Assembly (NCBI GenBank): GCA_022577435.1
Contig: JAKOON010000027.1
Location: 2,624,033-2,688,032, forward strand
Direction: 5' to 3'
DNA length: 64,000 nucleotides
Source of the DNA: Embiotoca jacksoni
Taxonomy: Eukaryota; Chordata; Actinopteri; Embiotocidae
The notes beneath the pieces are model-generated. The model was not told the DNA's origin and made no database searches. It was given only the letters and a program-made list of their open reading frames with translations. Of this stretch, positions 51,769-60,394 are shown piece after piece. The position numbers and the translations under genes are program-made. Positions within the stretch are counted from its first letter, which is position 1, and each line of letters begins with the position of its first letter.

Positions 51769-51823
51769 CGTAGCTCCTCCCCACACACGTAACTTTCATT
51801 CAAGCAGCATTTGAATAAGGAAG

Positions 51824-51914
51824 ATGGCGGCTGCAGCAGTGGTTGAGTTTCAGAGAGCTCAGTCTCTCATCAGCACGGATCGCAACGCTTCTATCGACAT
51901 CCTCCATTCAATAG
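51824..51914 (+). CDS. psmd11: psmd11 coding exon 1
   Basis: The start GAAGATGG has a good Kozak context and encodes MAAAAVVEFQRAQSLIS ... SIDILHSI. The donor is G|GTGAGT, leaving phase 1. Confidence 0.95.
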
Positions 51915-52106
51915 GTGAGTGTTTAAACTGCCGTTTGGACGGACTCTTCCTCCTCTCCTCCCCCTCTCCTCCCCCCTCCTCCTCCCGCTGGAAAGACTTC
52001 TCCTCAGTCGGCGGTTAGCATGCTGGCTAGCGGCTTTGTAGCCGAGCCGGTGCTCCGTGCTGACTCACTGCTAAGCTCGTTAGCATCTCCGCTAACTCGA
52101 AGGCCC

Positions 52107-52142
<36 letters not shown>

Positions 52143-55100
52143 GTGTGAAATGTGTCAGTTAGTAGTTGTCAGGAATGTTTGTTTGTTTGTTTGTTTGTTT
52201 TTGTTTGTTTTACGGTGCTCGTCGCTGATTCCACTTTCTGTTAGCGGGTCGTTGTTAGCGTGATTCCCGTCGCGGCTAACGACTTTAGCCTGTTGTCACA
52301 AGCTTCTCCCCCATCACGGTGGGGAAAGAAAAACAACAACAACAACAACAACAACAAAACAAAACACCCGCTGATTATGTTATGATTACGGCTGACATTT
52401 ATTTACGATTGTTCGAAGTGTATTTGTGTGCGTTTGATCCGTTACTGCCGCCGTGAACAGCTGACTTTAAACTGCCTTGTCACACCAGCTGTCAACTTGT
52501 CCCTCTTGTCCCTCGTGTCCCTCGTGTCCTGTTGACTCTGATGTTACGACTTTGATATCGTCAACGAGATGATTAATTGGTTGGATGTGTTTGATCTGTC
52601 GTGAAAATGATGACGTTTCGGTTCAGAAAGCCAAACTTCTTCGAGCCACTTCTCAGTTTTAACAGATAAATTGAAGACGTGTTTTTGGATTTTGGACAGA
52701 TTTTGTCTTTCAGAATAAGTAAATTGAATAATAATGATAATAATAATAATAATAAACTTTATTTGTATAGCACCTTTCATACAATAAATGCATCTCAAAG
52801 TGCCTTACAGCAAGATCTTATAAGAACATATATAAAATTAAACACAAATAGAGTTAAAAAAAAATAAGTAAATTGAAGAGAATAATTTGGCCTTTAGGAA
52901 AATGTGATTGACTTTTTTTTTGGTACTATTCTGACAGATTTATGGACATTTGTTGGTATTGTGTTATGAGACTAAACATCGTCAGATTATGACTATTGTT
53001 ATATAATAATATGACATAACTTGTCATTTTCTGGTTGTGTTACAGTCATGTCGTTTTCTGCACTCACCAGGCTGTTTTAGCTGTTTGTACCCATTTAGTC
53101 GTTATATTCACGTCACTGATTATTATTTATCATAAATTTCCTTATGTAGATATTTTGTTAAGCACTAATCTTCATCTCTGCAAGATCTTTCGAGGCATTT
53201 GTTCAAAAACAGTGATGTCATCCAGCACTAGTAGAGATACTAAACAATATGATTGATTTGTAATAAAAAATAATCCTTAATTGGAGGCCCTAGGAGCCAG
53301 ATTAATGTCTGGGTTTAATATTGATTATCCATCAAATAAACATTGAGATACCGTTTGTTTAAAATGATGTGACATTTAGAAACCATAAAAGAGAAGCTGA
53401 GTGAAATTATGGTTTCCAAAATTCTTTAAGACCAAAAGAATAAATAAGGTCTCAAGGTCTAATAGGTCTCATAGTTTAAAAAAAAAAAAAAAAATCTGAA
53501 TTGCATAATGTTGGTGTTTAAAAGCTTGTTTTTTTTTTCTACTATTAACTGGATGTCTGTTTCCAACAGTGAGAAGAGATATTCAAGAGAACGATGAGGA
53601 AGCTGTCCGGGTTAAGGAACAGAGCATCCTGGAGCTCGGGACACTCCTGGCAAAGACGGGACAGGCGGCAGGTGATGTCGCTCATTTAACGCCTATTTTT
53701 GTTTTGCAGTTAATGAAACCTTTTTTTCTTCCCGGGTGGCGTTGTGTCATTAAACGCATTCACTTTCGTGTCTATTAACGAGATATTTTCCGTCCCCAGA
53801 ACTCGGGGGGCTGCTGAAATTTGTGAGGCCTTTCTTGATCTCCATCAGCAAGGCCAAGGCGGCCCGGCTCGTCCGCTCCCTGCTCGACCTCTTCCTCGAC
53901 ATGGAGGCGGCGACGGGGCAGGAGGTCGAGCTGTGTCTCGAGTGCATCGAGTGGGCCAAGACCGAAAAAAGGACCTTCCTACGACAGGCTCTGGAGGTGA
54001 GGAGGTCTACGTTAGGCTATCGCAACGGTATAACGTGTGCGAGCCCGCTCCGTAACTTTATTTAAAACTTTTTATCACATATCACACGTCTGAGTTGATA
54101 CGAGTGATTTCAGAGAAACACTGAAATATGAGTATGTCTCATCACCTTTCAACCGGAAGGAGCACGTTTACTGTAAGAGGAAGGAACCACAGGAGAAGAG
54201 ACATAAACAGCTGTGATATTTTTTTGGAGACAAGTTTGACAGCAAAGACCACCTGCCAATCAAAGCTGTCTTCAGCAACTTGGAAAGCAATATTTGTGCC
54301 ATTAGAGATTAATTATTGCATTCCACTTGATGCTTTGATTGCTGATTGTCCAGGAGTATAAAGTTGGTTATTTTTTTTTTAATTTACCCCAAAGATACTG
54401 TTAATTTTTCATAGATTACGTCTCTTGTCAGCAGATATTTTTGTCCCCTCAGCCCAATCGTACTCAGAGCCGACATGCAACGCAGTTTTAGGACTGATAG
54501 TGGAAAAAGAATTGATATTCACAAACATAAATAGAAGCCGTGGGAGGGATCAGATTTAACTTGTTCTGACCGGAGGAGTGGGAGACGCTGTTATTTCAGA
54601 CAGATGATTTTGCAGCATTCGGTTGTCAGTGGATATGCAACACTTCTATCGTGGCGTTTAAACCGAATTATGACAGGAAACCCGATGAACGCCGTAAAAT
54701 CAAGTTGTACCCTTCGGCCGAGGTGCCGACAGCTCCGCTGCACGCTGCCACGTGTGCTGACGTCACCCTGCTGAACGTCCAAACTGGGCTTTCAGGCCAA
54801 ACAGTGGGGGGGCGGCAGCAGCTTCACACTTGCAGCCGGGAGTATCTAGAGCGTTTGGCTGAATTACAAACTACAGGCTCAACAAGGGTTTTGTGTCCTA
54901 ACTCTGAAAACTATGTCAAGACACTATGGCACCATGTTTGAGTGACAGCTGAGAAGAAGGGCTCCTCCACACAGACGCTAACGATACTGCGAGTGCACCA
55001 GCAGCTTCGATTCATGCACTTCGTGCTAAAAACAGACTTTTAAGCTTCTCGACGCTTTATTTCAAGTAAAGTGATTCATCTCTCGGATGCGTTAGTGTCT

Positions 55101-55422
55101 GTCATGCGCTGCTAAAAGTTCTTCTAGGAAATGGAAGGAGCTGAAATGCAGCGTAATATTCAGAGAAATGGGTCGAGGCGTTGCAACACCTTGTTGTTTT
55201 CCATGTGTTGCTCGGTCATGATTGACACTGCGAAAGATCACGTTACGAGCCGAACGGTGATTCTCCATCAGAGGTGTCGCTGACTGTAATGCACCTGCAT
55301 CCGCTGACTCAACTTCACCATATTGTCGGGAATATAAACAGACCTTTTTTTTTGTGCATCATTTATTAATCACATTTCCACAATATTTCTTAATTTGTTC
55401 TTCTTTTAGGTCAACATTTCTA

Positions 55423-55465
<43 letters not shown>

Positions 55466-58327
55466 GCTCCAGCTCCTTCATTTCCTGGAACACTTTCTCT
55501 TCTTTCAGGCCCGACTGATCTCCCTCTACTTTGACACCAAAAGATACCAGGAGGCCTTGGCTCTTGGTGAGTTCTTAGTCGAGACTTTTATTTCCTTAAA
55601 CGGCCAAATCCATCCTGCTGTATCAGAAACTTCACAAAGGCAAGCGTCGATAGTCACGTACGAAGTCATCCCGACCGTTACCACCGAGTTCGCTCTCTCT
55701 TCTCCCTTCAGGCACCCAGCTGCTCCAGGAGCTGAAAAAGATGGATGACAAAGCTCTGCTGGTGGAGGTGCAGCTGCTGGAAAGCAAGACGTACCACGCT
55801 CTGAGCAACCTGCCCAAGGCCCGCGCAGCCCTCACCTCCGCCAGAACCACCGCCAACGCCATCTACTGTCCTCCGAAGCTCCAGGCGGCGCTGGACATGC
55901 AGTCAGGTCAGACGGGGATTTTTTTTTTTTTTTTTTTTTTGCGCCGTCGCTTCTGAAGTGATTTTATTGAGCGCGTTACCTGGAAGTCCGCCTGCTTCAT
56001 CGTGAGGACTGTCGGCCATCGCAGCCCATCCTTAACCCCCTACTACTCTATCCTAAAGCTAAAAAAGTGTGACTGTTGCATTTCTAAACGGCCGATTTCT
56101 TAATGAATCCGATGTGAAACTGAACAACAATTTGATGGTTTTAGAGTCTCAAAAAAAACATTTGAAGTCATGTGATCCATGAGGAAGTTTAACCTTTAAT
56201 CAAGTTAGAAATGTTATATTTTAAACATTATAATTAATCTAAGGTATCAAATTGCATGAAAGAAATTCAATTTCAAGTTCTCTTTAGTGACTCGGATAAT
56301 TTTACGCTGATAAATGTCTCCAAGTCGCACACTTATTGTTAGTAATGAGGCGGTTTAGTTTTGCTCATGAACGGTAACCATCCCGTCCGTGTCCCAGGGA
56401 TCATCCACGCCGCGGAGGAGAAGGACTGGAAGACGGCCTACTCCTACTTCTTCGAGGCGTTCGAGGGTTACGACTCCATCGACAGTCCCAGAGCCATCAC
56501 GGCGCTCAAATACATGCTCCTGTGCAAAATCGTGCTCAACCTGTGAGTGCGGCGTTTCGAACTTTCCGTCGCGCCCACGCGGCACCGTTGTCCTGGCGAC
56601 CGCGCGGTAACTCTTGATCTGATCACGTATCTCTTTGCGTTCCTCTTTCAGACCAGAGGAGGTCCAATCCCTGATCAGCGGTAAACTGGGGCTGCGACAC
56701 GCCGGCCGACAGGCGAGTACCCGTCACTTTGTACCTGCAGCAGATGATTGGTAGTTCCTGAGTGTTTTCATCGTTACGTGCATTTATAAACACAGAAAAT
56801 CTGTTTTTGTTGAATTGTCAAATGTAGTACTCGGGATTTGTGAGCGTTTTTTTTTTAATTTAAATCAAAGTTTTGAAACTCCTATAAAAAAAAAAAAAAA
56901 TCTTGTTTGTTTCCAAATAAAATAACCTTCCCTGAAACTTTTAGACGTTTCTTCTCTTGTAAATGATGTCATTTGGCTAAAATTGTATTTTTTTCCCTCT
57001 TCATCCGTTCAGACAGATGCACTGAAATGTGTCGCCCAGGCCAGCAAGAACAGATCATTAGCAGACTTTGAAAAGGTGAGAATCCTTTCTGATAACAATC
57101 AAACAAACTTCCCTTCTTTTCTTCTGTTCAGCTGCTGCTCCTCCCGTCAGCAGGGCGACGCACTGATCAACTTTTGCTCCTTCGCTTTCAGTTTGAAGCA
57201 TCTGAAAATACCTGCAGATCATTTTAACAGCCAAAACGTTCTCACAATTTATTGGACATTTTGATGAAGCTGTGCAGGAAGCCTGCAGACGTGTTGCCTC
57301 GCTGTTTGAGTTTTTCTTTTCTTTTTTAAATCCGTGCTTTGTGTCTTCAGGCCCTCACGGAGTACAGAGCCGAGCTGAGGGACGATCCCATCATCAACAC
57401 TCACCTGGCCAAGCTGTACGACAACCTGCTGGAACAGAACCTCATCCGAGTCATTGAACCCTTTTCCAGAGTACAAGTAAGAACCAGCGTTACAAAGGAA
57501 ACTCCACATTAAGACAAATAAAGCAGATTCTGACTTTTTATATTTTCATGTACCTCAATATTGTCTTTATTTTCTTATAACCTTGAACAGACTCTGTCAT
57601 AAGGCTGGATATCTTAAAATGGAGCTGTTACCACAGTATATAAATATGATATCCCACATTCATAAGTTATCTCTGAGCAGCTATTGATAATATTTCTGCA
57701 ATAATGTATTGAGGCTTTATTTTAATCAGTCTGTCTCCGCGGCGACATTCTTTCCGTACTCCAGCTTGACCTCAGTGTTTACGACTGTTGTTGTTGTTCC
57801 TCATCATTTTAATAAAGAAATTAAATGAATAAACTTGTATTTAATCGGACTTTCCTTCTGCATTCAGATAGAACACATATCAGGTCTAATGAAACTATCA
57901 AAGGTACGTGTTGTAGCATTTTTGTTTTCAGAGTTAAAATCATTGTCATCTGTAATTTCGAAAGGCTTTTTGATTGATTTATTTTTCTTGTTTATTGCTT
58001 GCAGGGCGATGTTGAGAGGAAATTATCACAGATGATTCTGGACGAAAAGTTTCACGGTAATAGGAAATGCTTCTTCAGATTAAAAACAACTCTCGCATAT
58101 ATTAACTTCACAGGCAGAGAATCGCTCTTCTGTGTGCCATGATGTGTTTTTTTTTGTTTGTTTGTTTTAATAACACGGCTCCAGGAATCCTCGACCAGGG
58201 TGAAGGTGTTTTGATCATATTCGAAGAGCCGCCTGTGGACAAAACATACGAAGCAGCCTTGGAAACTATTCAGAACATGAGCAAAGTCGTGGACTCGCTT
58301 TACAACAAAGCCAAGAAGCTGACATAG
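51824..58327 (+). CDS. psmd11: 26S proteasome non-ATPase regulatory subunit 11 (Rpn6), complete
   Basis: Structural lid subunit of the 19S regulatory particle that clamps the lid and base to the 20S core. Twelve coding exons join to 1,269 nt, i.e. 422 residues plus TAG, exactly the human length: 51824-51914, 53570-53671, 53800-53996, 55509-55566, 55712-55906, 56398-56542, 56652-56712, 57013-57075, 57351-57476, 57868-57903, 58005-58056, 58185-58327. The N terminus is MAAAAVVEFQRAQSLIS. A helical TPR-like solenoid follows (KAKAARLVRSLLDLFLDMEA, LLESKTYHALSNLPKARAAL, AAEEKDWKTAYSYFFEAFEG). The C-terminal PCI domain lies roughly at residues 225-390 (TEYRAELRDDP, LAKLYDNLLEQNLIRVIEPF, KLSQMILDEKFHGILDQGEG), and the product ends YNKAKKLT. 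Teleosts can carry two copies (psmd11a/b); which one this is cannot be told. Confidence 0.97.
51915..53569 (+). other. psmd11: psmd11 intron 1
   Basis: 1.66 kb with a GC-richer start, poly-T31 (52110-52140), (TTTG)n (about 52178-52212), (AAC)n (about 52330-52360) and a LINE-type 3' tail (52725-52860). No gene is present. Confidence 0.85.
52725..52860 (-). repeat. LINE/SINE 3'-tail fragment
   Basis: On the - strand it reads GCACTTTGAGATGCATT ... TGAAAGGTGCTATACAAATA AAGTTTATT followed by (ATT)n. This is the familiar 3' end of fish RTE/L2-type retroposons with a microsatellite tail. Only the tail is present. Confidence 0.6.
53570..53671 (+). CDS. psmd11: psmd11 coding exon 2
   Basis: Acceptor TTCCAACAG. 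It encodes VRRDIQENDEEAVRVKEQS and LLAKTGQAA, then donor G|GTGATG. Confidence 0.95.
53800..53996 (+). CDS. psmd11: psmd11 coding exon 3
   Basis: Acceptor CGTCCCCAG. It encodes ELGGLLKFVRPF, the KAKAARLVRSLLDLFLD helix pair, GQEVELCLECIEWAK and FLRQALE. Donor GAG|GTGAGG. Confidence 0.95.
53997..55508 (+). other. psmd11: psmd11 intron 3
   Basis: 1.5 kb of unique-looking sequence ending in a (TTA)n tract at 55424-55464 just before the acceptor. The short ORFs look like chance. Confidence 0.85.
55509..55566 (+). CDS. psmd11: psmd11 coding exon 4
   Basis: A 58-nt exon encoding ARLISLYFDTKRYQEALAL, acceptor TTCTTTCAG, donor G|GTGAGT. It lies just after a long (TTA)n tract and T/C-rich acceptor region. 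Confidence 0.95.
55712..55906 (+). CDS. psmd11: psmd11 coding exon 5
   Basis: Acceptor CTCCCTTCAG. It encodes TQLLQELKKMDDKALLVE, KARAALTSARTTANAIYC and LQAALDMQS; donor G|GTCAGA. A poly-T run follows at once. Confidence 0.95.
55907..56397 (+). other. psmd11: psmd11 intron 5
   Basis: 491 bp with a 21-base T run at the left end; nothing else seen. Confidence 0.85.
56398..56542 (+). CDS. psmd11: psmd11 coding exon 6
   Basis: Encodes GIIHAAEEKDWKTAYSYF, FEGYDSIDSPRAITALK and MLLCKIVLN. Donor CT|GTGAGT gives phase 2. Confidence 0.95.
56652..56712 (+). CDS. psmd11: psmd11 coding exon 7 (followed by a GC donor)
   Basis: Encodes PEEVQSLISGKLGLRHAGRQ. The exon must end at CAG (56712) for the frame to continue into TDALKCVAQ, so the intron starts GCGAGT rather than GT. 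Confidence 0.92.
56713..57012 (+). other. psmd11: psmd11 intron 7, GC-AG type
   Basis: It begins CAG|GCGAGT and ends GTTCAG. The only nearby GT (GAGTAC) would shift the frame, so a GC donor is needed. Confidence 0.85.
57013..57075 (+). CDS. psmd11: psmd11 coding exon 8
   Basis: A 63-nt exon encoding TDALKCVAQASKNRSLADF and EK; acceptor CGTTCAG, donor AAG|GTGAGA. Confidence 0.95.
57351..57476 (+). CDS. psmd11: psmd11 coding exon 9 (PCI)
   Basis: Acceptor GTGTCTTCAG. It encodes ALTEYRAELRDDPIINTHL, AKLYDNLLEQNLIRVIEPF and SRVQ; donor CAA|GTAAGA. It is part of the PCI domain. Confidence 0.95.
57477..57867 (+). other. psmd11: psmd11 intron 9
   Basis: 391 bp, AT-rich, with nothing recognised besides splice sites. 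Confidence 0.85.
57868..57903 (+). CDS. psmd11: psmd11 coding exon 10 (36 nt)
   Basis: Small exon encoding IEHISGLMKLSK; acceptor GCATTCAG, donor AAG|GTACGT. Confidence 0.94.
58005..58056 (+). CDS. psmd11: psmd11 coding exon 11
   Basis: A 52-nt exon encoding GDVERKLSQMILDEKFH, the PCI winged-helix part; acceptor GCTTGCAG, donor G|GTAATA. Confidence 0.94.
58185..58327 (+). CDS. psmd11: psmd11 coding exon 12, with stop
   Basis: Acceptor GGCTCCAG. It encodes GILDQGEGVLIIFEEPPVDK, ETIQNMSKVVDSLYNKAK, KLT and TAG. GTGAGG follows the stop codon with no gap. Confidence 0.95.
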
Positions 58328-58444
58328 GTGAGGGCATCGTTAAAAAATAAATAAATAAACAGAGGCGACACGAATTCGCGCTCGTCCTTCCTCCCTCGCC
58401 TCCTCTGAATGTTTCTGTTGTGTTTTGTTTTTTCCGCCATTCAG
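58328..58444 (+). other. psmd11: psmd11 3'-UTR intron (inferred)
   Basis: The stop TAG is followed at once by GTGAGG. A long pyrimidine tract and CCGCCATTCAG end at 58444, giving a 117-bp intron. It contains three overlapping AATAAA hexamers at about 58346-58358, so retention could give a shorter 3' end. No transcript evidence is available here. Confidence 0.6.
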
Positions 58445-58737
58445 ATCGCCACGGCGATGAGATGGAGGAACTGTGTGTTTGACCAGCGTGTGTAACATTT
58501 TAAAGACGGGGGACACGGGAGAGAAACGGAAAGTCCCACAAACAGGATCCACCTCCCCTCCCCTCCCCCCCCACCCTAATCAAACTCCCCTCCCTCCCCC
58601 CTCCTCAAAGGACAATTTCATCACTTCTCTCTTTTTCGTTTTTCTTTTTTTTTTCGTCTTTGATTTTGATATCTCTTCAGGATTCTGTGTAACACTCAGC
58701 GGCCAAATCAGGCCATCAGGGAATATTGTACAACCAC

Positions 58738-58743
58738 AATAAA
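58738..58743 (+). other. psmd11: Proximal poly(A) signal of psmd11
   Basis: ACAATAAACAG about 290 bases after the inferred 3'-UTR intron. Confidence 0.5.
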
Positions 58744-59517
58744 CAGATGAAAAAAGGTTTAGGAATACATAGATGTTTATATCTGCAGTAAAGTTGGGCC
58801 CTACCAGAGCCTTTTAAGCTGACTCCACTACAAAAACCTCAAAAGGATCGACCTCCGTGGCCTCGGGGCTCCGCCGCCGCCCACGCCTGCAGAAACGAGG
58901 CTTCGTCCTCCTCCTCCTCCTTCTCCTCCTCCTCCTCGTCCTCCTCCTCGTTCATATCTTTCAGAAGCACACGGTTCAGTTTTTGGAAGGTCGGGATGCA
59001 AAATTTTGGTCCAAGAGCTCCCTCTAGCTCTTTTTTTTTTTTTCTCACCCCGCCACCCTCCTCACCATATCAATGCCAACAGTTGAAGTCCCCACTGTAT
59101 TTCAGAAATGTATTAAACTCACTTTATTTGTTTTTTGGTTTTTTGTGTTTCTGTTTAAAAAAGAAAAGAAAAAAAAGAAAAGAAAAATCAGATGTTTGCC
59201 ACATGTCTGCCCCTCCTGCTATTGTTAAGTTTATAGAACAGACAGGATGCCATTTCACCACTAGTGCCACTTGTTCGGCGCTTCAGTTTGCCTCAGCGTT
59301 TTTGGGCGCATTGCGAATCCGCAGGGTCGAGGTGGAGATGTATTCATTGCCTCCGAGCGTCTGTGAGTTATCCTGAGTGAACAATTCTCCATTGTTAGTT
59401 CCTAGCACTAGTGTGGTATGCTAGTAACCAAACAATTTGTATGGTTTTGATTTGGTTTTGATTTTTTTTTTCGTTCTTGGTTTTTGTTTTTTCTCTTACA
59501 AAAGACATTTTCAAAAA

Positions 59518-59523
59518 AATAAA
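59518..59523 (+). other. psmd11: Distal poly(A) signal of psmd11
   Basis: AAAAATAAATATTTTG, followed by a GT-rich stretch (GAGTTTCGTCTCGTGTC) as expected downstream of a cleavage site. Confidence 0.55.
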
Positions 59524-59545
59524 TATTTTGTATTTTAAGGAGTTT

Positions 59546-60199
59546 CGTCTCGTGTCTTGCAAAAAAAAAAAAAAAAATTGCTGACGGTTGTTTGGTCTGA
59601 AAACTGTCCACTAAGCAGGTTAGACCGATGTTTTTCATGTTGCTGAAGTATCCATGAAAGGCATTTAAGGATGGTAGTGCGACCTAGAGAATATATAGAT
59701 TAGTCAGGAGGAAGCATGTGAGGTGTTTAGGCAGCCACACATGATTTGTAAAAATTTGTCCACAGCGGTACAGATGTTGAACTACATGTTACAGATGTTG
59801 AACAACATGTTACAGAAGAGAGTCTCTTCCTGCTGCTGCTATCTGTAACTACATTTAGTAACCTCACATCAACGGGCATATAATAATAATAATAATATAA
59901 TATAATAGCGAGAGAAAGAGAAATTGTATTCCTTTACACAGTTTAGTTTTACTTGTAGTGAAAGCTGTTGTGGTTTTAATTGCAGAAATTGCTGAATTGT
60001 TTGAAAACTCTGCTGAAGGCAATAAAGCAGGTTTTCTTTACCTGTAAATGTACATTTATAGAAATGGAATTTGGCCATAATGACAATAATTATCACGTTT
60101 TTGTTCATAATTTTCCTGGAGACCAAATATTCTCCTATTCTCCAAAAAAAAACTAACTTAAATATTTCGTCAGTATTTTCAGTAATTTAAAATAAAAAT
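59546..60199. other. Intergenic psmd11-nsf
   Basis: AT-rich unique-looking sequence. A 21-bp unit is duplicated in tandem at 59770-59811 (CAGATGTTGAAC core, one mismatch), and there is a short (TAA)n at about 59880-59900. No gene was seen. Confidence 0.7.
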
Positions 60200-60382
60200 A
60201 AATAAAAAAATCTCACTTCCTCTTTTAGTTCGGTGTGCGTGATGACGTCACGTTACGCCAAGCGAGCCCGCCTCTTTTGCCGCGTCACTGCGGCTCGTGC
60301 GGGCAGTTGTTCTGTCAGCGGAACCTCTGACGCTGAATCACACTTTGAACAGCGGCGGAAAAAAAGAAACACACGCACAAAG
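60200..60382 (+). promoter_or_regulatory. nsf: nsf promoter and 5' leader
   Basis: A switch from AT-rich to CpG-rich sequence occurs at about 60230. It contains a palindromic CRE (60243-60250) and an ETS-like CACTTCCTC near 60213, and leads into the ATG at 60383. The transcription start is not determinable. Confidence 0.55.
60243..60250 (+). promoter_or_regulatory. Full CRE palindrome TGACGTCA
   Basis: A perfect cyclic-AMP response element 133 bp before the nsf start codon, in CpG-rich context. CREB/ATF binding is inference. Confidence 0.5.
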
Positions 60383-60394
60383 ATGACCGCTCGG
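60383..60394 (+). CDS. nsf: nsf coding exon 1 (four codons)
   Basis: ATG ACC GCT CGG followed by donor GTGAGT encodes MTAR, corresponding to the short first coding exon of NSF (MAGR in mammals). The context AAAGATGA is acceptable. Confidence 0.85.

Larger units (their letters stand above)
51031..51823. promoter_or_regulatory. Divergent cdk5r1/psmd11 intergenic and promoter region
   Basis: About 0.8 kb separates the presumed cdk5r1 start (-) from the psmd11 ATG (+). The middle (51230-51710) is AT-rich with T and A runs. The last 110 bases before psmd11 turn GC-richer and contain the ZNF143-like and ATF/CRE-like motifs listed separately. Confidence 0.55.
58445..59545 (+). other. psmd11: psmd11 3' UTR
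   Basis: Non-coding sequence with two poly(A) signals: AATAAA at 58738-58743 and, near the distal end, AATAAA at 59518-59523. A TCC-rich patch at 58904-58950 and A/T runs occur within it. The end is approximate. Confidence 0.6.
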
